Source: an uncultured Pedobacter sp. (GTDB lineage Bacteria > Bacteroidota > Bacteroidia > Sphingobacteriales > Sphingobacteriaceae). From it: a stretch of 64,000 bases of DNA. Position 1 is the stretch's first letter. Each line of letters begins with the position of its first letter. The DNA lies in assembly GCA_938008555.1 (NCBI GenBank), contig CALLKE010000001.1:1-64000 (forward strand). The letters are read 5' to 3'. The position numbers and the translations under genes were made by a program. Shown one piece after another: positions 19,001 to 27,340 of this stretch. A model generated the notes under the pieces. It was not told the origin of the DNA. It searched no databases and was given only the letters and a program-made list of their open reading frames with translations.

Positions 19001-19590
19001 CGATGGCGATGGAAGCATATCAGGAAATAAGTCAGCGACATACTTTTATTCAGGATCAAAAAAAGGATTTATTAGATGCCAAAGCTTCTTTAATTCAAAC
19101 AATAAAAGAAATTGATGATACTGCCCGTGAAAAGTTTATGCTTACATTTTCGGCATGTAGAACACACTTTATTGATGTTTTTCGCTCTTTATTCAATGAG
19201 GAGGATAGCTGTGACTTAATTTTAACCGATCCTGAAAATCCATTAGAATCTGACATTGATATTATGGCCAGGCCGAAAGGGAAACGGCCACTTTCGATTA
19301 ATCAATTATCAGGAGGAGAGAAAACACTTACAGCAACTGCTTTACTTTTTTCATTATACCTGCTTAAACCTGCCCCTTTCTGCATTTTTGATGAAGTAGA
19401 TGCTCCACTAGATGACACCAATATTGATAAGTTTAACACGATCATTCGTAAATTCTCTGATCGATCACAATTTATTGTGGTTTCCCATAATAAACGTACC
19501 ATTGCCATGACAGACATTATTTATGGTGTAACAATGATAGAACAGGGAATTTCTCGCGTAGTGGCTGTTGATATGCGAGAAGTAGCTTGA
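16048..19590 (+). CDS. smc: Chromosome segregation ATPase SMC
   Basis: SMC dimerises into a ring-like ATPase that compacts and helps segregate the chromosome. The N-terminal head has Walker A GPNGCGKS (31-38). Two long coiled coils, about 170-500 and 680-1010, flank a hinge near 505-665 that begins around GFPESIRFLKRNASW. The C-terminal head shows the ABC signature LSGGEK (1087-1092) and Walker B FCIFDEVDAPLDD (D1115, E1116). At 1180 aa it is full length. Partner scpA/scpB genes are not in this window. Confidence 0.97.
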   Translation: MQLTKLEIKGFKSFGDKVTIHFNEGVTAIVGPNGCGKSNVVDAIRWVLGEQSTRMLRSEKMENIIFNGTKTRKPSNLAEVSLTFDNAKNILPTEFTQITLTRKLYRTGESEYRLNDVQCRLKDITDLFLDTGVGSDSYAIIELKMIDEIINNKEGSRRTLFEEASGISKYKLRKKQTFGKLKDTETDLSRVEDLIFEIEKNLKVLESQAKKADRYYQLKEQYKSCSTSLATFQIAGLRHSLDKLDEQEQSQHVERSAICTEIDLLEADSQQQKLDHLTKEKNLATQQKTTNEFISKIHAYESDKKLKNEQLRFIEEKNTKLVADLERDKSQLNHVFDRLKKLNEELLQEDKSLEIIKTSLEKNKTNVDELRSKQQKDKLELDQTVKENNELQNQVYSLEKEVTILHIQQEALSQESNRNLSDANNTEAALNEFNKAIALLENKLASKQNECALLQKQEDEIQQHIVATKESILVSKERLSTKNRLLDAKQNEYNLTKSLVDNLEGFPESIRFLKRNASWTKSAPLLSDVFSCKEEYRTSIENYLEPVMNHYVVETQADAVQAIRLLSDSTKGRARFFVLDTVKTNSDQSPTYILDKTKFIAALDIIDVEPKYFPLCEFLLQHVYILQSDDGELETALPEGQIVILSGKGKFTKCRIEMSGGSIGLFDGKRIGRAKNLENLANDIKLLEATIQQLKSETDQAGQKLNTLQSSSKRQEIQQAQQSITNLRNELTSVKAKEEQHVAFIENSQTRKQDIEQKIASINPKLLQLGPQLDELKAQKQIKTDLLAQQQKAYNELADSLTHQSTTYNQENIHFHQQQNKVATIKKEIQFHSNEEQSLNSRMIIHHQELEENQINMKNLLQQSNHPNEDPTQMYLEKEALEKGLEELEQEYYASRGLITETEEKIAQLRKNKDRTDFITNEIKDKKNALKIELNGLKERLSIEFSIDITDLLDMEVPLEESEADLRTKTNRLKRQLDEYGSINPMAMEAYQEISQRHTFIQDQKKDLLDAKASLIQTIKEIDDTAREKFMLTFSACRTHFIDVFRSLFNEEDSCDLILTDPENPLESDIDIMARPKGKRPLSINQLSGGEKTLTATALLFSLYLLKPAPFCIFDEVDAPLDDTNIDKFNTIIRKFSDRSQFIVVSHNKRTIAMTDIIYGVTMIEQGISRVVAVDMREVA

Positions 19591-19594
19591 TGCT

Positions 19595-19613
19595 GGCTAA
19601 TTTAGAATTAGCC
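19595..19613 (+). terminator. Small hairpin after smc
   Basis: GGCTAATT (19595-19602) pairs with AATTAGCC (19606-19613) across a three-base loop, five bases after the smc stop. A second small hairpin, GAGC/GCTC, follows. There is no clear T-run, so terminator function is uncertain. Confidence 0.35.
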
Positions 19614-19641
19614 TGAGCCAATAGCTCAGAAAGAATTGATT

Positions 19642-19824
19642 TTATACTTCTTTTTTGATGTCTTTTCCATTGCCATCTTTGGCGTCTTTAAATTCCTTGA
19701 TCCCACGACCGAGACCACGCATGAGTTCTGGAATTTTTCTCCCCCCAAACAATAGCAAAACGGCACATAAGATGATGATTAATTCTGGACCACCAATATC
19801 AGCAAATAATAAATTTGACATCAT
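19642..19824 (-). CDS. tatA: Sec-independent translocase TatA/TatE-like (copy 1)
   Basis: This 60-aa protein fits the TatA family, which forms the pore-like assembly for export of folded proteins. One membrane helix (about 12-27, LIIILCAVLLLFGG) is followed by the conserved FGxxxxPELMRGLGRGIKEFKDA amphipathic helix and a short charged tail. It starts at ATG 19824 or the adjacent 19821. A longer TatA paralogue ends three bases upstream, so the two are almost certainly co-transcribed. tatC is not in the window. Confidence 0.93.
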   Translation of the reverse strand: MMSNLLFADIGGPELIIILCAVLLLFGGRKIPELMRGLGRGIKEFKDAKDGNGKDIKKEV

Positions 19825-19827
19825 TTC

Positions 19828-20079
19828 TTAGTTTTCTTTTGTTTGCAACTCTGATTCCTTCGCGTTCTTAGGTGTATCTGAATCCTCCAAAACATTATTT
19901 ATATTCTTGTGAATCTCTTGTTTAACTCCTTCAGATGCATCTTTAAACTCACGAATGCCTTTACCTAACCCCCTAGCAAGCTCTGGAAGTTTTTTCCCTC
20001 CAAACAAAAGCAATATTGCAAATAGGATCAACATCGTTTCCGACGCACCTAAGTTTAGAAACAACAAAACTGGAACCAT
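19828..20079 (-). CDS. tatA: Sec-independent translocase TatA/B-like (copy 2)
   Basis: This 83-aa paralogue has the same architecture as its neighbour: membrane helix (about 13-28, MLILFAILLLFGG), then KKLPELARGLGKGIREFKDA, and a longer acidic tail (to ...SELQTKEN). The helix-hinge motif places it in TatA rather than classical TatB, but Bacteroidota often lack a separate TatB and one copy may serve that role. It is the first gene of the two-gene pair. Confidence 0.9.
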   Translation of the reverse strand: MVPVLLFLNLGASETMLILFAILLLFGGKKLPELARGLGKGIREFKDASEGVKQEIHKNINNVLEDSDTPKNAKESELQTKEN

Positions 20080-20101
20080 GATTCAACAAATTAGTTTGAC
20101 G

Positions 20102-20109
20102 CAAATATA
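20102..20109 (-). promoter_or_regulatory. -7 box TATATTTG upstream of the tatA pair
   Basis: On the minus strand this reads TATATTTG, a perfect match to TAnnTTTG. It lies 22 bases upstream of the tatA start at 20079, which would give a short leader. No matching -33 TTTG was found at standard spacing. Confidence 0.45.
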
Positions 20110-20169
20110 CATATTTTTGAATTGTGTATATTTTTTGAATCAAAGACGCTTAAAATAGGATCAACTCTC

Positions 20170-20907
20170 ATGAAAGATAACTTCTCCACACACGCTGATC
20201 AATATGCTAAATATAGACCCAGCTATCCCAACGATCTTTATGACTTTATTTTATCTTTTGTTAACGACAAACACCATGCATGGGACTGTGGAACAGGTAA
20301 CGGACAAGTAGCCCAACAGCTATCTATTTATTTTGACAAGGTTTTCGCTTCAGATATTAGCCAATCACAGCTGAAAAATGCCGTAAAGAGAGATAATATA
20401 ACATATTCTATTCAGCCGGCGGAAAGGACTAATTTTCCAAGTAATTTTTTTGATTTGATAGTCGTTGCACAGGCAATCCACTGGTTTAACTTTGAGCAAT
20501 TCTATCGTGAAGTGAATAGAACACTTAAAGACGATGGCGTGCTTGCAGTCATCGGTTATGGCTTAATCCAAATTAGCCCAGATATAGATCGAGTAATTTC
20601 CAATCTCTATCATCATACGCTTGGACCATTTTGGGATGCAGAAAGGAAATATATCGATGAAAATTATCAAACCATCCCTTTCCCATTTAAAGAGCAATCC
20701 GAGCTTCCTTCATTTAATAATTCCCTTGACTGGACACTGGAACATTTAATTGGTTATCTCGAAACATGGTCAGCCGTGAGCCATTTTGTTAAAACAAAAG
20801 GTTACAACCCTATTAGCGCTATTTATAATGATTTGAGAAAGAACTGGGGAGAACCAACTACACGAAAAGCTTACTTTCAGATTTTGCTAAGAGTTGGGAG
20901 AAAATAA
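20170..20907 (+). CDS. Class I SAM-dependent methyltransferase
   Basis: The 245-aa protein starts at ATG 20170 (MKDNFSTHADQYAKYRPSYP), a beginning typical of small-molecule methyltransferases related to the Methyltransf_11 group; an upstream TTG at 20122 would add an unlikely 16-residue extension. Motif I is DCGTGNGQVAQQL (about residues 39-51), the second acidic strand is FASDISQSQL, and the motif-IV region is FFDLIVVAQAIHWF. The substrate is not evident. It is divergent from the tatA pair and converges on the envC-like gene, with 35 bases between the two stops. Confidence 0.82.
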   Translation: MKDNFSTHADQYAKYRPSYPNDLYDFILSFVNDKHHAWDCGTGNGQVAQQLSIYFDKVFASDISQSQLKNAVKRDNITYSIQPAERTNFPSNFFDLIVVAQAIHWFNFEQFYREVNRTLKDDGVLAVIGYGLIQISPDIDRVISNLYHHTLGPFWDAERKYIDENYQTIPFPFKEQSELPSFNNSLDWTLEHLIGYLETWSAVSHFVKTKGYNPISAIYNDLRKNWGEPTTRKAYFQILLRVGRK

Positions 20908-20942
20908 CAACAATCAGTTATATCACTTTGACAATTTCACTT

Positions 20943-22208
20943 TTAATTGGCCAGCCAGCTCTCTGGATTCATTGGCACAGCACCTTTTCGAACCTCAAAA
21001 TGAACTTCTGTAGTACCGTCATCGGTATCTGTTAGTACCGTTCCGATGGGCTGTTTCAAAGAAACTTTTTGGCCTTTATTTACACTCACCGAGCGTAAGT
21101 TAGAGTAAACAGTAAAATACTCGCCATGCCTTATTAAAACAGCATAAGAGCCAGCAAAATTTTGCACTGTTGCTACTTCACCTGCAAAAACAGCTCTTAC
21201 GGCCGATCCTACGGCTGTTTTGATGTCAATTCCATTATTTTCTGTTTTTACATTGGCACCATAACGATGTAAGCCAAATGATTCCATAATCACACCATTG
21301 GCAACTGGCCAAGGTAGGTTTCCACGACTACTTGAAAAATCAGAAGATAACTTAGCTGCTTCAGGTGTCGCAGCAAGTATACTAGATCCTTTTGAGGCTG
21401 GTTTTGATGTTGGAATACTTTTATTATTGGTCTTTGCTTTTGCAATTGCATCTCGTTCATCTGCTTCTGCTTTTCGTCGCGCATCTTCAATTTCTTTATT
21501 GATTGCGTTTTGGATTGCTTTATTTAAACGAGCAGATTCTCTTTGTTTCTGACTGAGTTCTTGTTTGATCTGTTTCTCTTGCTTATTAAGCCCAGTTAAG
21601 ACCTTCGCCTGACTATTTTTTTCTTTTCCTAGGGTTTGTTTTTCTTTCTCTTGATCATGAAGCAAATGATCTTTTTGCTGTTTATCATGGTCAAGCTCTA
21701 CAATTTTAATATTTAGACTTCTTTCTGTATTAGTTATCTCCTTTGCTTGCTTTTGTCGATACTGAGCAATTTGATGCAAGTATTTTACCCGTTTATATGC
21801 CTGATTAAAGTCATGTGCAGCAAAAATAAACATCAACTTGTTGTACGAATCTTTATTCCGGAAAGCAAAAAGGATCATCTTCGCATATTCTTTTTTCAGC
21901 TGAACTAGCTGTGATTGCAACGCATATACGGTATTCGTATTTCTAGATATCTGATTTTTCAGGAGAAATATCTCAGAATTTATTGTGCCAATCTTTGCTT
22001 CACGCAGATGAATTTGAGCATTCAATGCTTTAATCTGCTTTAAAGACAAGCGTTTATTGCTTGAGGTCTGGTTTAAATTATTATTTAATGATTCTATCTC
22101 ACGTGTTAAAGCATCTTTCCGACGTTTAAGCTCAGTGCTATTCTGGGCGAAGGTTTGTGAGCTAGCACAAATAACAAGAGAAGCTAAAAAAAATACAACC
22201 AATTTCAT
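20943..22208 (-). CDS. EnvC-like murein hydrolase activator (degenerate M23/LytM)
   Basis: The 421-aa protein has a signal peptide (ending TFAQ), a long coiled coil (about 22-255), a short linker and a C-terminal LytM/M23 fold (about 295-421). In active M23 peptidases a zinc-ligand His precedes GxD and a HxH motif lies near the end. Here the first site reads NNGIDI and the second EVHFEVR, so one zinc ligand and the first His of HxH are lost. This pattern matches EnvC-type proteins that activate cell-division amidases rather than cut peptidoglycan themselves. It is the last gene of a TPR-DUF4292-envC run. Confidence 0.85.
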   Translation of the reverse strand: MKLVVFFLASLVICASSQTFAQNSTELKRRKDALTREIESLNNNLNQTSSNKRLSLKQIKALNAQIHLREAKIGTINSEIFLLKNQISRNTNTVYALQSQLVQLKKEYAKMILFAFRNKDSYNKLMFIFAAHDFNQAYKRVKYLHQIAQYRQKQAKEITNTERSLNIKIVELDHDKQQKDHLLHDQEKEKQTLGKEKNSQAKVLTGLNKQEKQIKQELSQKQRESARLNKAIQNAINKEIEDARRKAEADERDAIAKAKTNNKSIPTSKPASKGSSILAATPEAAKLSSDFSSSRGNLPWPVANGVIMESFGLHRYGANVKTENNGIDIKTAVGSAVRAVFAGEVATVQNFAGSYAVLIRHGEYFTVYSNLRSVSVNKGQKVSLKQPIGTVLTDTDDGTTEVHFEVRKGAVPMNPESWLAN

Positions 22209-22222
22209 TGGCGTAAATGTAT

Positions 22223-22993
22223 TTAATTTTTGACTGAAAATCGTTTTGGAACTACAAATGGAAAGTCTAAAGCTTCATCAATACCAACTTTAACATAATG
22301 CAAGCCTAGCTGTATATATCGATCGTCTACCCTAGATTGCACATTGACCGAATGAGGAATACTCTTCCCTGAGATCATCGCAAAGTCAGCATAATGAATC
22401 AACAAGCTTTGAGCAGTATTCTCTCCAATCAAGTTCGCCTGAACAGGTCTATTCAATTCGTTGAATAGATAATTGCAACTCAGTGATTTCCCCCCTCCAC
22501 TTAACTTCGTATTTCCACCGTCGATATTCATATTCGTTGTATCACTAACCCATTCGGATACTGCATTTCCTACCAAAATGGACTGAAATGTTTGAAAATT
22601 GATTTCTTTACTAGTGAATTGATGAATAAAGCTAAAGGGCCTACACGCATACGTATTTTCGATGCGATTCAGAATTTTAATGCTATCGGGCGTAATGAGT
22701 GCCCTAGCCACTTCTAGGCCAGCAAAGGCGGTGATTGATACCCAAATTATTTGGTCCTTTTGTATTCGAATGTTCATCGTGACATCATGCTGATTGTTGT
22801 CAACAGTAAGGTCCGTTTTTGCTTTGATCGCAAGTGTATTGAAGTTAATTTCTGCTGCATGGATTGCATTCAAACGCAATGATTTACTATAATCTATTGC
22901 CTTTGATATAGGTTGTCTGATTGCTTCTTTTCGTGATTTACAACCCATTAATAGTATCAATAACATAACCACTACTGATATTTTATTCAACAT
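22223..22993 (-). CDS. DUF4292 family lipoprotein
   Basis: A lipoprotein signal ending LILLMGC is followed by a domain of about 220 residues matching DUF4292: repeated beta strands with the motif QIIWVSITAFAGLEVARALITPDSIKILNRIENTY. This fold is related to outer-membrane lipoprotein carriers of the LolA/LppX type, so a lipid or lipoprotein handling role is possible but unproven. The start is ATG 22993 or 23005; both overlap the end of the upstream TPR gene, pointing to translational coupling. It is 14 bases from the envC-like gene downstream. Confidence 0.8.
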   Translation of the reverse strand: MLNKISVVVMLLILLMGCKSRKEAIRQPISKAIDYSKSLRLNAIHAAEINFNTLAIKAKTDLTVDNNQHDVTMNIRIQKDQIIWVSITAFAGLEVARALITPDSIKILNRIENTYACRPFSFIHQFTSKEINFQTFQSILVGNAVSEWVSDTTNMNIDGGNTKLSGGGKSLSCNYLFNELNRPVQANLIGENTAQSLLIHYADFAMISGKSIPHSVNVQSRVDDRYIQLGLHYVKVGIDEALDFPFVVPKRFSVKN

Positions 22994-24716
22994 ATTTCTT
23001 CTCATTGATTTTTTTTTCTAGCTGATTTGATTTATCTCCAAGAGATCGTGCTTTTTTCCACTGCTCCACTGCTTGCTTCTTATCACCCAAGAAGTACAAA
23101 ATATCACCATAATGTTCAAACTGAACGGCACTATTTGATTTATCATCGGTGATTGCTTTTTCGATCCAAATTCGGGCGTCATCATATTTTTTCTGTTTGA
23201 ATAATATCCACGCATAAGTATCTTCTGATGAAGCATTATTCGGGTCTAATGTGGTTGCATACTGAGCCATTTGTGCTGCCTTTTCAAGCTTGACTCCTCT
23301 CAAAGATAGATAGTATGCATAATTATTTAATGTATAGCTATTCGCCGGATTAATTTCCAAGGCTTTTTCGTATGCCTCATCAGATTCTTTGTACCGCTTC
23401 AACGCATTATACGAATCGCCCAGAGTAGAATAAATTTGATCTAAAACTTGGTCATCATCAGACCCCAAGCTGATTGCATTTTTAAGATATGTAATTGTCT
23501 TTTCATGCTTCTGATCTCTTGCATAAGCCATACCTGTAAATAAATACAAGACTGCTTGATTAGGGAAAAAAGCCAAAGCCTCATCTCCATCTATAATCGC
23601 TTGCTGAAAGTCATCATTACCAACCTCAATTCGTACTACTTGCTCCCATGCTTCATAAATCTGATTGTTTAGTTTTAATGCACTTTTATACGCTTGAAGT
23701 GCCTCTGTATATTTTTGCTCCTGAAAAAGAACATCGCCATACGTGGCATACGATTTTGGATCGTGGGGATACGTATGCACCAAAATTGCAGCCAATTCAT
23801 CAGCAAAAGCTCGTGCCTTTTCATCTGCAAACAGCGGGAAAAATGAAACAATAACACGTATTTTCTCATCCAAGCTTAGATCTTCACTCTGGAAAGCAAC
23901 TTTTAATTCAACAAATGCATCATCGAAACGATTTAAAGCTCTGTAATTGTCTGCCAGACTTAGATGAATCAAGGTATTTTGAGGGTCAACACCCTTACCT
24001 TTTTCTAGAACCACAACAGCCTTTTCTCTATCGCCCAGTTGTGTATAAATATCTGCTAGATATACATAGTTGTTGACATTTTGGGGATTATCGCGAATTA
24101 GTTTTTCAAGCTCTGCAATTGCCTGGGCTGATTTTCCCTTTTGAAGATAGATTTGCTGACGAACCTTGGTTAATTCATCTGAAGGACCAAAATGCTTCTG
24201 AACTTCTTGGTAAACGAGATCAGCTTCATCCAGTTTATTTTGACTAATTAAAACAGCCGCTTTAGCTAAATAATATTCTTGGGTTTCAGGGTCTAGTCTG
24301 ATTAATTCATTATAAACTAGCTCTAGTTGAGCAGCATTATCCGTTTTAGCATATATATCCTCCAAAAGTGTCCAATACCAAATATTATCTGGACTTATTG
24401 TCGTTGCCTTCTGCATTAACTCCGCTGCCTCCTCTATATTATTCTGTGTATTATATATCGTCGCGAGCTCGTACATTGCTGCATCATTTGCCGGATCGAT
24501 ATTAATTACACGCTTAAAATAATCAGTCGCTAATGGTATATTTTGGATTACCTTTTCGTGTAGGCCATCAAAAAAAAACTGCTTCACCAACACACTATCT
24601 TCTGCACTCAATACTTTACCCACGACAATAGTCGCCTGCTTAGATTTATGCTGTTGAGCAAAAGATAAAACCGACAACAAGGTTAGGGCTATAATAGTTA
24701 TACTCTTTTTGTACAT
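22983..24716 (-). CDS. Exported tetratricopeptide repeat protein
   Basis: The 577-aa protein begins with a signal peptide (MYKKSITIIALTLLSVLSFA, cut before QQ) and consists almost entirely of TPR units from about residue 45 to 570, for example DAAMYELATIYNTQNNIEEA, YAKAL-type and ALEINPANSYTLNNYAYYLS motifs. It should be a periplasmic scaffold. It is first in the TPR-DUF4292-EnvC gene set, which seems to be a conserved neighbourhood in this phylum, suggesting an envelope-assembly job. The specific partner is not known. Confidence 0.85.
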   Translation of the reverse strand: MYKKSITIIALTLLSVLSFAQQHKSKQATIVVGKVLSAEDSVLVKQFFFDGLHEKVIQNIPLATDYFKRVINIDPANDAAMYELATIYNTQNNIEEAAELMQKATTISPDNIWYWTLLEDIYAKTDNAAQLELVYNELIRLDPETQEYYLAKAAVLISQNKLDEADLVYQEVQKHFGPSDELTKVRQQIYLQKGKSAQAIAELEKLIRDNPQNVNNYVYLADIYTQLGDREKAVVVLEKGKGVDPQNTLIHLSLADNYRALNRFDDAFVELKVAFQSEDLSLDEKIRVIVSFFPLFADEKARAFADELAAILVHTYPHDPKSYATYGDVLFQEQKYTEALQAYKSALKLNNQIYEAWEQVVRIEVGNDDFQQAIIDGDEALAFFPNQAVLYLFTGMAYARDQKHEKTITYLKNAISLGSDDDQVLDQIYSTLGDSYNALKRYKESDEAYEKALEINPANSYTLNNYAYYLSLRGVKLEKAAQMAQYATTLDPNNASSEDTYAWILFKQKKYDDARIWIEKAITDDKSNSAVQFEHYGDILYFLGDKKQAVEQWKKARSLGDKSNQLEKKINEKKYVE

Positions 24717-25068
24717 AGCTATAAGCGATTTGAGTATTGAGCTTTCGAAAGTCTGAAAATAGCGACCTCCTAATATTCACAGATACTAATGTACTCAAAT
24801 TACATGTTTATATCACTGCAAAATATTCAGCGAGCATCGCTCTTATTATTTGAAACTAAAGAGCTCTAATAGCAAATCCACTCAAGAAAATATGACATCA
24901 AAAACAATTATATACTTAAAAAAGAGCAGAAGATGAAATAAACAACTAAAAACAAACGTTTTAATAAAAAATCAGACAAAAATCGAGCAAAAAAATCAGC
25001 AAAATACGGTATAGAATATTTTTTAATACAAAAAAATATTATTTTTAGTACAAATTCATTAAAAAAAT
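24717..25068. other. AT-rich divergent intergenic region upstream of glutamine synthetase III
   Basis: These 352 bases separate the TPR gene from glnN. No gene was recognised. The last 150 bases are strikingly A-rich. A 10-bp all-A/T hairpin (AATATTTTTT at 25015-25024 with 25031-25040) sits about 30 bases before the glnN start. Both promoters must lie here, and nitrogen-dependent control of glnN could act here, but no known operator was identified. Confidence 0.45.
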
Positions 25069-27255
25069 ATGTCAAACTTAAGATTTAAAGCCTTAAATGC
25101 AGTGCTTTCACGATCAATCCCTGAAATAAAAGCACCTTCGTCGAAAATTTCTGATTTTTTTGGCATTAATGTCTTCGACAAGAAGAAAATGAAAGACTAT
25201 TTGTCCAAAGAGGCATATCAAAGTATCACCAACTCCATAGATCTAGCCGAACCACTTAATCGCGAAGTTTCAGAACAAATTGCCTCTGCAATGAAATCTT
25301 GGGCAATAAGCAAAGGAGCGACTCATTATACTCACTGGTTTCAGCCCCTAACTGGCACTACTGCCGAAAAGCATGACTCATTTTTTGAGCCTAGCCCTGA
25401 TGGCTCTGCAATAGAATATTTCTCTGGAAGTGCGCTCGTTCAACAAGAACCAGATGCATCTAGTTTTCCAAGCGGGGGCATCCGAAATACATTTGAAGCC
25501 AGAGGATATACCGCATGGGATCCTTCATCACCTGCATTTATTATGGAAAATAAATCAGGAAAAACACTTTGTATTCCCACTGTATTTGTTTCTTATACAG
25601 GAGAAGCCCTCGACTATAAAGCCCCTTTACTAAAAGCTTTATCTGCCCTGGATAAAGCAGCAGTAGACATTTGTCATTATTTTGATAAATCGATAGAAAA
25701 AGTAAATGCATCCTTGGGTATTGAACAAGAATACTTTTTAGTTGACCTCGCTTTATTTAATGCTCGCCCAGACTTATATCTAACAGGCCGGACTTTATTC
25801 GGTCACATGTCAGCAAAAGGTCAACAACTAGAAGATCATTATTTCGGCACCATCCCCGAGCGTGTTTATTCATTCATGATTGATTTTGAAACCGAAGCAC
25901 TGAAATTAGGTATTCCACTCAAAACGCGTCACAATGAAGTTGCTCCCTCTCAATTTGAGTGCGCACCCATCTATGAAGAAATTAACTTGGCAATAGATCA
26001 CAACCAGCTTTTAATGGATCTGATGGAGAAAATAGCCAAACGCCATCATTTCAAAGTGCTTTTGCATGAAAAACCCTATGCCGGCATCAATGGTTCCGGA
26101 AAGCATAATAATTGGAGCTTGATCACAAATACAGGGAAAAATTTACTCTCACCAGGAAAAACACCTAAGAACAACCTCATGTTCTTGACCTTTTTCGTGA
26201 ACACCATTAAAGCTGTTTACGAGCATGCTGACCTACTCCGTTCATCCATCACATCTGTGAGCAACGACCACCGTTTAGGTGCAAATGAAGCTCCCCCGGC
26301 AATTATCTCTATTTTTCTTGGCAGCCAGCTGAGCGAAGTTTTAGACGAAATTGAAACCTCACGTATCAGCAAGAAAGTGAAAGAAGATAATGCACTATGG
26401 CTAGGCATTCCAAAAATCCCACAAATTCTACAGGATAATACTGATCGTAACCGCACTTCGCCTTTCGCATTTACAGGGAATAAATTTGAATTCCGTGCAG
26501 TTGGCTCTTCTGCAAACTCATCAGCTTCGATGACGATCCTCAATACCATCGTTGCGGACCAATTAAACACTTTTAAAATTGATGTCGACAAGCTGATAAA
26601 GAAAGGTGAGAAGAAAGACGTTGCCATCTTAACTGTCCTAAAACGCTATATCAAAGAGTCAAAAAATATTCGATTTGAAGGTAATGGATACAGTGATGAA
26701 TGGGAAAAGGAGGCTAAATCTCGTGGTTTATCGAATATCAAAACTACTCCCAAAGCACTTGATGCTGACGTGAGTGAAACCACAATGGCTTTATTTGAAA
26801 GAACTCGCATTTTTAGCAAACGCGAAGCACACGCTCGTCATGAGATTAGGTTAGAAAGTTTTTATAAAAAGCTCCAGATTGAAGCTCGGGTAATGGGCGA
26901 ATTAGTAAAAAGTATCATTATTCCAGCAGCAATCACTTATCAAAGTCGTTTGGTTGAAAATGTAAAAGGGCTAAAAGATATTGGCTTAAGTAAAGACACC
27001 TATCAAGCACAACTAGAAATTATTCTAGATCTATCAAAACATATTAATGCCATCAAAACCAATGTGGATGCCATGGTAGAAGAGCGTAAAAAAGCCAATA
27101 AGATTGAAGATATACGCGATCACTCCATTGCCTATGATGAAAAAGTAAAAGCCTATTTTGAACCTATTCGAGACCACGTTGATCGACTAGAACAATTAAT
27201 TGATGATGAATTATGGCCGCTTCCTAAGTTTAGAGAACTATTATTTATTAAATAA
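25069..27255 (+). CDS. glnN: Glutamine synthetase type III
   Basis: This enzyme makes glutamine from glutamate, ammonia and ATP in the cytoplasm. The 728-aa length is the type III size, much longer than type I or II. Family blocks are clear: an N-terminal region with THYTHWFQPLTGTTAEKHDSF, the metal-binding IEQEYFLVD, the ATP-site VAPSQFECAPIYEE, NGSGKHNNWS and NRTSPFAFTGNKFEFRAVGSS, then a long C-terminal helical extension. It is divergent from the TPR gene across a 352-base AT-rich region. Transcription very likely stops at the strong hairpin that overlaps its stop codon. Confidence 0.96.
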   Translation: MSNLRFKALNAVLSRSIPEIKAPSSKISDFFGINVFDKKKMKDYLSKEAYQSITNSIDLAEPLNREVSEQIASAMKSWAISKGATHYTHWFQPLTGTTAEKHDSFFEPSPDGSAIEYFSGSALVQQEPDASSFPSGGIRNTFEARGYTAWDPSSPAFIMENKSGKTLCIPTVFVSYTGEALDYKAPLLKALSALDKAAVDICHYFDKSIEKVNASLGIEQEYFLVDLALFNARPDLYLTGRTLFGHMSAKGQQLEDHYFGTIPERVYSFMIDFETEALKLGIPLKTRHNEVAPSQFECAPIYEEINLAIDHNQLLMDLMEKIAKRHHFKVLLHEKPYAGINGSGKHNNWSLITNTGKNLLSPGKTPKNNLMFLTFFVNTIKAVYEHADLLRSSITSVSNDHRLGANEAPPAIISIFLGSQLSEVLDEIETSRISKKVKEDNALWLGIPKIPQILQDNTDRNRTSPFAFTGNKFEFRAVGSSANSSASMTILNTIVADQLNTFKIDVDKLIKKGEKKDVAILTVLKRYIKESKNIRFEGNGYSDEWEKEAKSRGLSNIKTTPKALDADVSETTMALFERTRIFSKREAHARHEIRLESFYKKLQIEARVMGELVKSIIIPAAITYQSRLVENVKGLKDIGLSKDTYQAQLEIILDLSKHINAIKTNVDAMVEERKKANKIEDIRDHSIAYDEKVKAYFEPIRDHVDRLEQLIDDELWPLPKFRELLFIK

Positions 27256-27295
27256 AAAGAGAGCCCTTTCTCTTCAGAGAAAGGGCTCTCTTTTT
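27254..27295. terminator. Strong bidirectional terminator between glnN and murA
   Basis: A perfect 20-bp inverted repeat (27254-27273 with 27276-27295) includes the last two bases of the glnN stop codon. The core GAGAGCCCTTTCTCT pairs with its complement across a tiny loop, flanked by A5 and T5. It lies between convergent glnN and murA, so it should work on both strands. Confidence 0.85.
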
Positions 27296-27340
27296 ACCAA
27301 GACATAGATTCCTGGGATTTCCATTATTTATTTTTGAGCA

